Notes under the pieces: generated by a model
Seen by the model: only the letters and a program-made list of their open reading frames with translations
What the model was told of the DNA's origin: nothing
Databases searched by the model: none
In this document: positions 15,374 through 24,199 of the stretch, one piece after another
Layout of the letters: every line of letters begins with the position of its first letter
Numbering within the stretch: the first letter of the stretch is position 1
Position numbers and translations under genes: made by a program
NCBI RefSeq assembly: GCF_000719705.1
Contig: NZ_JOHO01000001.1
Coordinates: 124,001 to 188,000, forward strand
Length of the DNA: 64,000 bases
Direction: 5' to 3'
From: Streptomyces sp. NRRL S-350
GTDB lineage: Bacteria; Actinomycetota; Actinomycetes; Streptomycetales; Streptomycetaceae

Positions 15374-17539
15374 TCAGTCGGCGCACGAATCCCCTGCGTT
15401 GATCAGCTCCCAGCCGGCCGCCGTCTCCCACCGGCCGTGCACCCGGTCCAGCGTGGCCGCGTGCTCTCCGGTGAGGTACGTCGTGACCTCGCGCACCGTG
15501 GGCGCCATCTGCCCGCGCAGAGTCCCGGCCCGCTCTTCCAGCGCCGCCTCGATCCGAGAGGCGAGCACCTGCTCCTGCTCCGGTTGCTCCAGGTCGTGCT
15601 GCTCGATCGCGGCGATCAAGTCGCCCAGAACCTGGTAAGCGGCGTCCTTCAGCACGACGCGGGCTTGGCGGACGGCATGCCGCGGTGCGTCGTCGAGGAC
15701 CTTCTCCAGACTCTTGAAGGTGTAGTCGAGGGAGAAGTGGCGGTCCACCCAGCGCTGGGCCCAGTTGCTGGCCACGCCGATGCGCCAGTCCAGGTACCGG
15801 CAGGCGACCCGGCCCATCAGCGGCTCTTCCGCCCCGGTGAGGCCCTCGGCGGCGGCCATCCGGGTGTAGGCGGCGCCGATGAGGGACTCCATGCTGACGA
15901 GCATGTAGCTGATCCCGGTGTGCAGCGCCCGGCCGGTGGTGTGCTCGGCGACCCACGCCTCGTCGCGGACTCCGCGCACGATGTCGGCAGCCGCCAGTCC
16001 GGGCTGCGGCCGCAGTAGCAGATCGGTACGGCCCTGGAAGACGTGCGTCTCCTTCAGCTCCTCCAGCGTCATCAACGGGTCGAAGGTGATGTAGGTGTAG
16101 CGGGTGGGCACGTTCAGCGCGGACAGGGTGCGGATCGCGACCGCGTTCTGCTCGGCGGTGTTCTCCTTGTTGAACCGGTCCAGGATGGAGTCCACGCCCG
16201 ACTCCACGCCGAAGAGCATCCGGCGCAGCCCCAGGTCCATCAGGGTGCGCCACATGGCGACCCGCTCGATGTGCCAGGTCTCGTCCATGTCGGGGTGCGT
16301 GACCTGGTCGATGCGGCAGCTCGACTCCCAGCGGAAGCCCGCCCGGTGGAACGCGGCGGCCAGGGCCAGGATGCGAGGCACGACCTGTTCGCCGCGGCCG
16401 ATGATCTCCTCGTCGACCAGGTACGCGGTCCGCGAGACCTGGGGGAACTCGTCGAAGACGCGGCGGATCCAGGCCAGGATCCAGCAGCCGGCCAGCGGGT
16501 CGGGGCCGTTCCAGATGCCCTTGTGCCCCCGCGGGCAGAAGGAGCAGGTGTTGGTGCAGCCCCGGCTCATCTCCAGCTGGGCCACCCCGTGCATCTGGAG
16601 GGTGAGGCGGAGGAGGTCGAGCTCGGGCAGGATGTCGGCGGCGGCGACGGCAGCACGCAGTTTGGCCGTCCGGCGGGCGACGACGGCGAGTCCGCCGCCG
16701 CGCGGGGCGCCGTTGTAGCCGAGCCCGGGTATGTCGGTGAGGGGGATCTCACCGTGCCAGTAGGCCAGGAGGCCCTGCATGGTGGGCTCGCCGGCCGACC
16801 GTGCGATGAGGAGCTTGGGGTACTTCGCCAGGAGCAGGCCCTCGTTGCGGGCCACCAGACTGCCCCCGGCGATCACCAGCGGCGGCTCGGGTAACGCGTA
16901 GGCGGAGTCGAGGACTTCTTCGAGGAGGTCGTGCTGGCCGAAGGTGGCGCTGATGCCGAGGATGTCCGGGGGCGCGGTGGTGACCTGTTTGAGGAGGTCC
17001 TCCAGGGTGGTGCCCAGCTGCATGTCGAGCAGGGTGATGGTGCCGGTCATGGTGGCACGCGCGGCTCGGGCCACGTCGCTGATGCCGAGTGGGAAGCGGG
17101 GCAGGGGGAAATTCTCGGGGTGGTAGAGCGCCGCGAGCAGCACGTCGGGCTTGCTGAGGCGTTCCACCGCGCTCTCGTCGAGCACGGCCGCCGAGAGCCA
17201 GGAGTCCGGCTGGTCGATCAGGAGCCGGGAGCCGGTCCACTGGGGCCAGGCCCTGCCGGAGTGCGGCTGGCCGGACAGGTCGGCCAGGGTCCACCAGCCG
17301 CCGCCGGTCTCCAGGAGCACCAGCCGCCGGTCAAGGGTGCCGGTGACGCGGACCCGCAGAGCGTGCTCGGCGTAGCGGTCCTCGATGAAGGTGCGAAGGT
17401 CGTTTGGGGTCAGGAGCAGAAGCTCCAGAGCACCCATCTCCTCGGTGTCGCCGGGGTCGATCGGCGGCGCCGAGGGGAACGTGTGCTCCAGGGCGGTGGC
17501 TAGCCGTACGGCCTGTTCCCGAACCGGGGAGTCGTTCAT
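15374..17539 (-). CDS. B12-binding-domain radical SAM protein
   Basis: A 721-residue protein. The N-terminal part (about 100-330) resembles a cobalamin-binding Rossmann domain (PPDILGISATFGQHDLLEE, then PLVIAGGS). The central radical SAM domain has SRGCTNTCSFCPRG (about residues 325-338), the CxxxCxxC cluster motif, followed by the GVESGVDSIL strand. About 230 further residues have no recognised domain. Such enzymes do radical methylations or C-C/C-X rearrangements. The ATG overlaps the preceding 86-residue ORF as TGATG, so the two are coupled. Substrate unknown; a peptide is one option. Confidence 0.85.
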   Translation of the reverse strand: MNDSPVREQAVRLATALEHTFPSAPPIDPGDTEEMGALELLLLTPNDLRTFIEDRYAEHALRVRVTGTLDRRLVLLETGGGWWTLADLSGQPHSGRAWPQWTGSRLLIDQPDSWLSAAVLDESAVERLSKPDVLLAALYHPENFPLPRFPLGISDVARAARATMTGTITLLDMQLGTTLEDLLKQVTTAPPDILGISATFGQHDLLEEVLDSAYALPEPPLVIAGGSLVARNEGLLLAKYPKLLIARSAGEPTMQGLLAYWHGEIPLTDIPGLGYNGAPRGGGLAVVARRTAKLRAAVAAADILPELDLLRLTLQMHGVAQLEMSRGCTNTCSFCPRGHKGIWNGPDPLAGCWILAWIRRVFDEFPQVSRTAYLVDEEIIGRGEQVVPRILALAAAFHRAGFRWESSCRIDQVTHPDMDETWHIERVAMWRTLMDLGLRRMLFGVESGVDSILDRFNKENTAEQNAVAIRTLSALNVPTRYTYITFDPLMTLEELKETHVFQGRTDLLLRPQPGLAAADIVRGVRDEAWVAEHTTGRALHTGISYMLVSMESLIGAAYTRMAAAEGLTGAEEPLMGRVACRYLDWRIGVASNWAQRWVDRHFSLDYTFKSLEKVLDDAPRHAVRQARVVLKDAAYQVLGDLIAAIEQHDLEQPEQEQVLASRIEAALEERAGTLRGQMAPTVREVTTYLTGEHAATLDRVHGRWETAAGWELINAGDSCAD

Positions 17540-17799
17540 CAGGAGTGCCCTTCAGAGAGTGCGGATCGTGGGCCGGTGCGCTCAGCTCCAGGTCGGGGTC
17601 TGCTTGTCGCGGCGGACCGGAGGGGCTGGCGTTCCGGCGCGTGCTTGTCGTTGCGGCTCCGTACCGGGCCGCAGCCCACGGCGAAGTCGCCGGGCGCGAG
17701 GGTGGCGCCGCCCGCGTTGGTCAGCGGGTGGCTGCCGGATGGCGTCGTGGTGACCGGGCAGGCCGGGCGCTTGAACACCGCGGTTGGTGTGACGGCCAT
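17539..17799 (-). CDS. 86-aa small protein coupled to radical SAM gene
   Basis: From ATG 17799 (GAAGGACC upstream) a frame of 86 codons runs to a TGA overlapping the radical SAM ATG (TGATG). It has two cysteines (FKRPACPV and VGCGPV), a Ser/Thr/Gly-rich middle (NAGGATLAPGDFAV) and a basic, disordered-looking C-terminus. I know no family. Position and coupling make it a candidate precursor peptide or partner of the radical SAM protein. It is preceded by 85 bp of non-coding sequence after the HAD gene. Confidence 0.55.
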   Translation of the reverse strand: MAVTPTAVFKRPACPVTTTPSGSHPLTNAGGATLAPGDFAVGCGPVRSRNDKHAPERQPLRSAATSRPRPGAERTGPRSALSEGHS

Positions 17800-17884
17800 G
17801 GGCAAGGTCCTTCAGGGCAGGGGCCCACCAGCCCCCGGGCGTCAGGAGATCCCCAGGGGTGGGCGGGAGCTTGGGGTATACGGG

Positions 17885-18517
17885 TCAGGTGGTGTGGGCC
17901 TGGCAGTAGGCGGCCAGGTCGCCCGGGGTCGACAGGATCCGTTCCGGTACGGCGGCGGCGAGGTCCTCGCGGCTCGCGTATCCGTAGGCGACGGCGATCG
18001 CCGTCAGACCGGCGGCGTGGGCGTGGAGGACATCGCTGCCGGTATCGCCGACGTACGCGGTGGCTCCGTGCCGGGTGCGCAGGAGACGGAGCTTGTCGGT
18101 CTTGCTGCCCGGCTCGTCTCGTGAGAGCAGTACGCGGGGCATCACCTCGGCCGACAGGCCACGGGCGAGCAGGCCGTGAACGGTGGTGTGATGGCTTCCG
18201 GTGACCACCGCGTACCCGGGCCCGGCGGCCAGTTCGGCCAGCGGGCCGACCATCTCCGCGATAACGCCGTGCGGTTCGTCGGCGGCGGACCGGGCCGTCA
18301 GCTCGGCGTGCCGCTTCCAGAACCGCTCGGCGGTCTCGAAGTCGATCCAGCGGGTCAGCGAGGCGCTCAGCACGCCCTGGTACACGACCGGCAGGTCGTC
18401 CGGGCCGGCCAGGTCGGGCAGCTTGTCCAGCCCCATCTCCTGTCGGGCGTCCTGGTAGCAGCGCCAGGCCCGGGCGCGGGAGTCATGCAGGACTCCGTCG
18501 AAGTCGAAGGCCAGCAT
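17885..18517 (-). CDS. HAD-superfamily phosphatase
   Basis: A 210-residue HAD hydrolase with motif I LAFDFDGVLHDS (nucleophile Asp at about residue 5), motif II VVTGSH, the motif III lysine in GSKTDKLRLL and motif IV YVGDTGSDVLHA. This is the phosphoglycolate phosphatase-like subgroup acting on small phosphorylated metabolites. The ATG at 18517 overlaps the phosphoribosyltransferase stop (TGATG). It may remove a phosphate from an intermediate made by its neighbour. Confidence 0.85.
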   Translation of the reverse strand: MLAFDFDGVLHDSRARAWRCYQDARQEMGLDKLPDLAGPDDLPVVYQGVLSASLTRWIDFETAERFWKRHAELTARSAADEPHGVIAEMVGPLAELAAGPGYAVVTGSHHTTVHGLLARGLSAEVMPRVLLSRDEPGSKTDKLRLLRTRHGATAYVGDTGSDVLHAHAAGLTAIAVAYGYASREDLAAAVPERILSTPGDLAAYCQAHTT

Positions 18518-20469
18518 CAGCCCACCTCGCTCAGGGCCACCATGGGCACGCCGCACCAGCCCAGCAGCCCGGGACGGGGCAGCAGCCGGGCAAGCTCCAC
18601 CAGCGTCTCCCCGGCGCGGGGCCAGGTCGACGGTGTGCCCAGAGGGGCGAGCAGCAGCGTGTTCCCCTCCCGGACCGGCTGGAAGATGCCGCCTTCAGTC
18701 CACCGCGTGACGGCTTTCAGCGTCATCTCCGTCTCCTCATCCGTCGGCCCGGGTTCGAGTTCGGCGGCGGCGGTGCCGCCGAAGGGCAGCCTCGGCTCCA
18801 CCAGCGCGCCGGGCTGCTGCGCCCACCGGTGGACGACACCCGGTGCGGCCACCGCATGGTCGGCCACGGCGTCGGTCAGCATGTGCTGGACTACGGCGGC
18901 TGCCTGGGACATGCCACGTTGAAGCCGGTACGCCTCCACGGCGGTCTCGGCCGCGCGATGGGCGTTGTAGGTGCGCGGGAGCTGGCCGCCGCGGGCCGTG
19001 CCGTAGCACAGCAGCGCGACTGCGAGCGCCGAGTACCAGAACTGGCCGGGAAGGCGTCGCCCGAGGCTCTGAGCGACTGCCTCTAGGCCGCCGCCGAACG
19101 CGACGGCGAGAGCCGCCAGGTCGAGGAGCGGGGTGAGGAGCTCGTTGTCGCGGCGGTAGGGGTGGGCGAGGTGGCCGGTCTTGCGCAGTCGTCCGCCGTG
19201 GTCGAGAAACCACTTCTCCGCCTCGCACCGGTTGTCGGGCAGCGCCGGGGCGAGGACGGCCAGCAGACGGTGCAGCAGCGCGGCGGAGGCTTCCTCGTCC
19301 GCTCCGGTCAGGGCCTGGGCCACCGTGCGCACGACCCTGGGGATCGGCCTGCCGGGCCGGGCGGGCTCCACCGTGAGCTGCTCGGCGCGGACGAGGACGT
19401 AGTCCACCGCCTCATCCAGCAGGTGCGGTGCCGGCTCCGGGCCCAGTGCGGCCGTGGGGACGAGATCCTCGCTGACCACGAGCGAGGGGGCCACGGCGAG
19501 CGTGGCCGGAAGAAGGGGACTGCGCAGTGCGGTGGCCACAGCGCGGGCGGCGTCGCCGAAGATCCCCGGCGGCACCCACCCGGCGACCGCGTGCCGGACG
19601 CCGCCGGAGGTGCGCAGCCGGATGCCGGCCCGGGCCGGCGAGCGGCGCCGGACACCCGGCCACGGGGCCAGGGCGGAGTTCTCCCGCCCGGGGACGAGGC
19701 CGTCCACAACCGGGGCCCCCTCCGCGCTCGGCCAGTCGGCTTCGGCCGTCAGGTAGGCGGACAGGGCATCGGGCTCCAGGCGGCGGGTGGACTGCCATTC
19801 CTCGCGCGGCAGCACGGTGACCGCGATCCCCGCCTGGCGCAGTCCCTCCACGTCCGCGGCGTCGAAGACCGGCACTAGCACCTCGGCCCCGGCCGCTCCC
19901 GGGACCTCTCGGGCGAGAGCCAGCAGCGTCCGGCCGGTCAGCGGCGGGTCGTCCACCAGCAGCACCCGCCGGTCGCCGACCTCGGGCTTCTCACCGGCCC
20001 GCACGCTCGCCACCCGCACATCCACGCCCGCGGCCTCCAGGCCGGCGGCGACCAGCGGCGCCAGGTACGCCCCGCCGGTCCGCACACCCGCCACGAGGAC
20101 CGGGCCGGACCAGTCCCGGCGCTCCAGCCACGTCCGGGCCAGCCGGACCGCGTCCTGCCACTCCACTCCCTGGACGGCCAGGGACGCCGGCAGACGCACG
20201 AACGACTCGTCCCTCGCCAGCCGGTTGGGGATGCGGTCGACCTCGGGCGCGATGAGGGAGTCCTCGCCGGCCGCGAGCCGTCGGCCCGCGCGCAGGGTCA
20301 TGTCCCGCAGGACCCCCGCTCCCGGCAGGCCGGTGTCGCACGAGCGGATCCACAGGGCGGCCAGCGACTCGTAACAGCGCAGGGCCGGCATGGGCTGCCC
20401 CGCCCGGGACGCGAGGTCCCGGGCGAGGTGGCCGATCGTCAGCGGCGGGATGGCCGATGGCGCGTTCAT
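18517..20469 (-). CDS. phosphoribosyltransferase-domain protein, 650 aa
   Basis: The N-terminal third holds a type I PRTase fold. VLVAGVRTGGAYLAPL is followed by RVLLVDDPPLTGRTLL (about residues 190-205), the PRPP-binding loop with the DD pair and TGxT. The remaining about 400 residues have no domain I recognise, and the whole is far longer than a purine/pyrimidine PRTase (about 200 aa). Large PRTase fusions occur in tellurite/stress and phage-defence loci. It is coupled on both sides (ATGA with the methyltransferase, TGATG with HAD). It may attach or release phosphoribose on an unknown base. Confidence 0.75.
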   Translation of the reverse strand: MNAPSAIPPLTIGHLARDLASRAGQPMPALRCYESLAALWIRSCDTGLPGAGVLRDMTLRAGRRLAAGEDSLIAPEVDRIPNRLARDESFVRLPASLAVQGVEWQDAVRLARTWLERRDWSGPVLVAGVRTGGAYLAPLVAAGLEAAGVDVRVASVRAGEKPEVGDRRVLLVDDPPLTGRTLLALAREVPGAAGAEVLVPVFDAADVEGLRQAGIAVTVLPREEWQSTRRLEPDALSAYLTAEADWPSAEGAPVVDGLVPGRENSALAPWPGVRRRSPARAGIRLRTSGGVRHAVAGWVPPGIFGDAARAVATALRSPLLPATLAVAPSLVVSEDLVPTAALGPEPAPHLLDEAVDYVLVRAEQLTVEPARPGRPIPRVVRTVAQALTGADEEASAALLHRLLAVLAPALPDNRCEAEKWFLDHGGRLRKTGHLAHPYRRDNELLTPLLDLAALAVAFGGGLEAVAQSLGRRLPGQFWYSALAVALLCYGTARGGQLPRTYNAHRAAETAVEAYRLQRGMSQAAAVVQHMLTDAVADHAVAAPGVVHRWAQQPGALVEPRLPFGGTAAAELEPGPTDEETEMTLKAVTRWTEGGIFQPVREGNTLLLAPLGTPSTWPRAGETLVELARLLPRPGLLGWCGVPMVALSEVG

Positions 20470-21251
20470 GCGGTGGCCTCGCGGCGGGCCACGGCGTGCA
20501 CCAGACGGCCCAGCTCCCTGTACGGGCTGCGGCTGGAGGCCGCCCACTCCGTCTCGAGCGCCTCCCGGTACTCCTCCTCAGTGGGCTTCCAGTCGGTGCG
20601 GTGGTCGTGGAAGATCCGCACGCCCTGCCACGGCAACGGCGTGAGCCCGTTCGCGCGGGCGAGGTCGTCCAGGTGCTCGGGGGTGTCGCCCCGGGTGGTG
20701 ATGCCGAGGTTGCCCACGCTGGCGGCCTGCCCGCTCTCGATCTGCGCACGGGCCGACGCGTAGTCGCCGGACAGGGCCTCGCGCACGCCCACGGCCAGTT
20801 GGTTCTTTGTCAGCACGCTGAGGACGCCGCCGACGGCGACGAGACGGGCGAGGTGGGCGAGCGGGGCAACGGAGTCGGGCAGGTACATCACGACGCCGTG
20901 GCAGACCACCGCGTCGAACGCGCCGTCCTCGAAGGGCAGGTCGTAGACGTCGCCCTCGGCCAGCGTCACCCGCCCGGCGATCTCCGGGTCGGCGGCGACC
21001 CGGTCGGCCGCGGAGGTGAGCATGCCGGACGACTTCTCCACGCCGGTCACGTGGTGTCCGGCGGCCGCGAGGCGCAGCACCATCTCCCCGTCGCCGCAGC
21101 CGACGTCCAGCACGCGGGCCGAGCGCTCCCCGAGCTCGGCGAGCACCCGGCGCGCGGTGATGTCGTGGCGCAGCCGGCCCCGGCCGCCGCTGGAGTACGC
21201 GGCGTAGCCGGTCCCGACGGTCGCGAAGTCGGAGGAGGGCGTTGTGGTCAT
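20466..21251 (-). CDS. class I SAM-dependent methyltransferase
   Basis: A 261-residue methyltransferase with motif I VLDVGCGDGEMVLRLA (about residues 47-62), VTGVEKSSGML, and the DAVVCHGVVMYLPD region of the UbiE/SmtA-like small-molecule group. The ATG at 21251 overlaps the preceding stop (ATGA) and its stop overlaps the PRTase start (ATGA). It is next to an AdoHcy-hydrolase-like gene, which would fit product removal. Substrate unknown. Confidence 0.85.
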   Translation of the reverse strand: MTTTPSSDFATVGTGYAAYSSGGRGRLRHDITARRVLAELGERSARVLDVGCGDGEMVLRLAAAGHHVTGVEKSSGMLTSAADRVAADPEIAGRVTLAEGDVYDLPFEDGAFDAVVCHGVVMYLPDSVAPLAHLARLVAVGGVLSVLTKNQLAVGVREALSGDYASARAQIESGQAASVGNLGITTRGDTPEHLDDLARANGLTPLPWQGVRIFHDHRTDWKPTEEEYREALETEWAASSRSPYRELGRLVHAVARREATA

Positions 21252-21715
21252 GGGGTGAACTCCTTCTTGAGGGTGGGCCAGTGTTCGACGAGAAAGCGGA
21301 ACGAGGGGTAACGGCCGCCGGTGGACAAGGCTTCGCCGGCCGCTCCGGAGGGAGTGAAGGTGCCCGCGCGCAGCGCCTGGCGGACACGGACCAGGCTCGG
21401 GATCCGGGCGGCTAGCTGCGGCACCCGGGCCCGGGCGTCGGCGGCCGGAAGCCAGGCCGTCAGCTGTTGAGGGCGCATCTCCTCCCACACCACGACGTCC
21501 GCGAGGCCGTCGCCCAGGCGTACGGCGAGGAAGTGCGGCACCGCGGTCGTCCCGGGGGAGGCGCCGCGATGGCCGAGCGTGGTGACGGTGCCGGGGTAGT
21601 CGGTGCGCAGGGCGGTGAGGTGGTGGGCGAACACGGCGCCGAGGTCGCACGTCAGGCAGCCGCACACCGACCGGGTGCCGGTGAGGTCGTCGAGGGTGAA
21701 GATCCGCTCAGCCAC
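21248..21715 (-). CDS. hypothetical protein with CGCLTCD motif, 155 aa
   Basis: I do not recognise this family. GTG at 21715 lies eight bases inside the AdoHcy-hydrolase-like gene; a longer frame to 21778 would overlap that gene further. The CGCLTCD stretch near residue 20 could be a metal or redox site. The C-terminal part is helical and rich in Arg/Ala. It is sandwiched between, and coupled to, the AdoHcy-hydrolase-like and methyltransferase genes, so it probably belongs to the same step. Confidence 0.65.
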   Translation of the reverse strand: MAERIFTLDDLTGTRSVCGCLTCDLGAVFAHHLTALRTDYPGTVTTLGHRGASPGTTAVPHFLAVRLGDGLADVVVWEEMRPQQLTAWLPAADARARVPQLAARIPSLVRVRQALRAGTFTPSGAAGEALSTGGRYPSFRFLVEHWPTLKKEFTP

Positions 21716-23213
21716 GCCCGCCGCCGGCGGCCGGGCCGTAGAGGCGGTAGTAGTCGTCGACGATGCCCGCCTCGGCAAGGATCAGGTTGGTCGCCGCGAC
21801 GTTGTGGCCGGGCCGCAGCCGTGCATCGGCGCGGGCCAGGGCCACCGCGCCGACCGCGAGCCCGGCCAGGACCAGGTCGACGTAACGGTTGGACAGGGAC
21901 TCGGCGTAGTGGAAGTTGATCGGCATGCCGTGCCCGAGGACGACGATCTCAGGGCCGCCGGTGAGCTGGTAGCCGGTGCCGAGCACGCCCCGGTCGGTGA
22001 CCTGGGTGCTGCCGGCGCGCAGTTCGTCGAGGTCGAACTCGAAGTTCCGGCTGGTGGTGCTGACCAGGAACGACCGGTCAGGCAGGAGCCGGGCCTCGCG
22101 CGCGCCGAAGCTGCGGCTGCCGACGCAGCCGACGACCAGCCGCGGCCGGTGCGTGCGCACCAGCTGGTCCAGCGACCGGCCGGTGAGGAACCCCTCCTCG
22201 TGCGCGGCGACCAGGCGGGTGATGTCGGAGTCGAACACCGCGACCCGCATGCGCCGCATCTCCAGGACGCGGGCGACCTCGTGTCCGATACGGCCGAAGC
22301 CGAGCACGAGCGCGGCCTGGCCCTCGAGCTTCTCGTCCGGCAGCAGCCGCAGCGTATTGCGTATGGCCGCATCCGCGATCCCGTACGACTCGATCATGCC
22401 CTTCATGTCGCTCTCGGCGACGCTGAACAGCGGCAGCGGCAGCTCGAGCCCCTCCACCTTGCGGATGCCGGAGGTGGTCTGCTCCACCAGCCCGGTGAAA
22501 TGACCCGCCTGCTCCGGCAGTTCGCGAAGGACGGTGGGCATCACGTAGCCGCCGTCGTCCATGACCACGCTCTGCTTGCCCGCGGCGGCGACCCGTTCGA
22601 TGTGGTCCTCGATCCCCTCGCGCAGGTCCCGGTAGCGCCACACCGCGATGCCGTGCCGCTGCACCAGGTGCGCGTCCACGCGGTGGGTGTGCGCGTAGGG
22701 GTACTCCTTGTCGATCACGGTCATGTGCGCCGGATCCACGCCGAGGGCGAGGAGGCTGTCGACCAGGACGAGGAAGTCCCGCATGTGGTGGATGGTCAGC
22801 AGCACCCCGGTGCTGGCCAGCGGCTTGTCCGGCCACCGGTCGGCCAGTCGGCTCGTCAGCGGCAGTTCGGCCACGGCAGCGGCGACCTCGGTGTCGGTGA
22901 ACGGCAGATGCCGCGCGGCGGCGAAGAACGCCTCGGCCTCGGCCGGGCTGCCCTGCTCGAAGGTCGTGACGAGCCGGTGGGTGTTCGCGGCGGCCGCGGC
23001 CGGGTCCGCCGGGGCAGCCAGCGTCAGCCGGCCGCGACCGCCGTCGACGAGCACGCATCGCCACGACGCCGTCGCCTCGTCCCAATCCATGCTCTGCACG
23101 TCGGGGTTGACGGCGAGGCGGGTGGCGAGTTCACCGGCCAGATGGCTGGCCTCGTCCGGTGTGGCGATGATGTCGACCGCGTGGACGAGCGGCGGTTTCA
23201 CGGATGCGGGCAT
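21708..23213 (-). CDS. S-adenosylhomocysteine hydrolase-like NAD-binding protein
   Basis: A 501-residue protein. The C-terminal half has a Rossmann motif VLGFGRIGHEVARVLE (about residues 296-311) and the surrounding layout of AdoHcy hydrolase, including VMDDGGYVMP, like the DDGGD of that family, and LTGGPEIVVLGHGMP. It diverges clearly from housekeeping AdoHcy hydrolase. ATG at 23213 has GGAGGGCATTG upstream. It could split AdoHcy made by the three nearby methyltransferases or act on a related thioether nucleoside. It overlaps the next gene by eight bases. Confidence 0.7.
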   Translation of the reverse strand: MPASVKPPLVHAVDIIATPDEASHLAGELATRLAVNPDVQSMDWDEATASWRCVLVDGGRGRLTLAAPADPAAAAANTHRLVTTFEQGSPAEAEAFFAAARHLPFTDTEVAAAVAELPLTSRLADRWPDKPLASTGVLLTIHHMRDFLVLVDSLLALGVDPAHMTVIDKEYPYAHTHRVDAHLVQRHGIAVWRYRDLREGIEDHIERVAAAGKQSVVMDDGGYVMPTVLRELPEQAGHFTGLVEQTTSGIRKVEGLELPLPLFSVAESDMKGMIESYGIADAAIRNTLRLLPDEKLEGQAALVLGFGRIGHEVARVLEMRRMRVAVFDSDITRLVAAHEEGFLTGRSLDQLVRTHRPRLVVGCVGSRSFGAREARLLPDRSFLVSTTSRNFEFDLDELRAGSTQVTDRGVLGTGYQLTGGPEIVVLGHGMPINFHYAESLSNRYVDLVLAGLAVGAVALARADARLRPGHNVAATNLILAEAGIVDDYYRLYGPAAGGGRG

Positions 23214-23245
23214 CAATGCCCTCCTGTCGGAAAGGGGGTGGTGGA

Positions 23246-24199
23246 TCAACGGAAGCCCGGGGCGCAGCGCTCGCCGGGAAGGGTGAAGGTGCGGCAGCGG
23301 CCGGTGACGCGCATGCCGTGGGCGACGAAGTCGGCCGGGTCCTGCCGGGTCACCGCGCGCACGGTCGTCACCTGCCGGGCGCCGGCCAGGATGTGCGCCT
23401 GGGCGATCAGCCGCCTGCGGGCCTCCTCGTCAGCGGCCCACACCTCAGCCAGCAGCAGTTCACTGTGTGCGGCGTTCTCCTGGGCCAGGGCCAGCAGCAG
23501 CGACCCGGTCGGCGGGTCGAGCAGCAACGTCTCCGGGTGGAATCGCGCGTCGTCGCGCCACCGCGGCCACGTCGAGGCGGCGAACGACGCCTCCAGTCCC
23601 GCGAACCGGCGGGCGGCCGCGGAGACGTACGCTTCCGGCTCCCCGATGTCTGCGGCGGTGACGGCAGCGAACACGCCGTCGGCGGGGGCACCGTGCAGCA
23701 CCGTGATGGTGTCCAGCACCTCCCACCCAGAACGGGCGAAGAAGTCGGTCGCGCCGTCCCGGTCGATGGGCACGTCCGTGGTCACCAGCGGCCACTCCAC
23801 CGCCTCCACCACCGTCTGCAGCAGCCTCCGGCCCAGCCCCGCCCTGCGCACCGCCGGATCCACGACCGGACCCCACAGCCGCGCCTTCTGCTCGCCGGGC
23901 TCCGGGAGGCGGACGGCGCACCAACCGGTGACCTTCCGTCCGTCCCGGGCAACGGCGAGCACCGGCGGCGCGCCGGTCAGCGCGTTCGTGAGCCGCGAGC
24001 GCACCAGGGAGGCACTGACCGGCCGGTCGTCGCTGTACCCGGTGATGCACCGCTGGGCAAGGTCGGCGAGCTCTTCGCACACGTCGGCGTGCAGGCTGGC
24101 GATGAAGTCGATCCCAGCATCCGCGCCGGTCGGCCAAGGCGTGGGGGCGGAACCCTGCTCCTCTCCGGGCGTGGGTTCGATAAGCCTGCTGTCGGTCAT
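23246..24199 (-). CDS. GNAT family acetyltransferase with C-terminal extension
   Basis: A 317-residue protein. The central GNAT core shows WGPVVDPAVRRAGLGRRLL (about residues 112-130, acetyl-CoA loop) and DFFARSGWEVLDT. About 150 additional C-terminal residues do not resemble a second complete GNAT domain and have no family I know. Its ATG overlaps the EEP stop (ATGA). Acyl transfer to a pathway intermediate or self-resistance are both possible. Confidence 0.75.
   Translation of the reverse strand: MTDSRLIEPTPGEEQGSAPTPWPTGADAGIDFIASLHADVCEELADLAQRCITGYSDDRPVSASLVRSRLTNALTGAPPVLAVARDGRKVTGWCAVRLPEPGEQKARLWGPVVDPAVRRAGLGRRLLQTVVEAVEWPLVTTDVPIDRDGATDFFARSGWEVLDTITVLHGAPADGVFAAVTAADIGEPEAYVSAAARRFAGLEASFAASTWPRWRDDARFHPETLLLDPPTGSLLLALAQENAAHSELLLAEVWAADEEARRRLIAQAHILAGARQVTTVRAVTRQDPADFVAHGMRVTGRCRTFTLPGERCAPGFR

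Noticed and set aside
21248-21778. 176-codon version of the CGCLTCD protein
   Set aside because: It would overlap the AdoHcy-hydrolase-like gene by about 70 bases with a shadow-like N-terminus; the GTG at 21715 fits the coupling pattern better.
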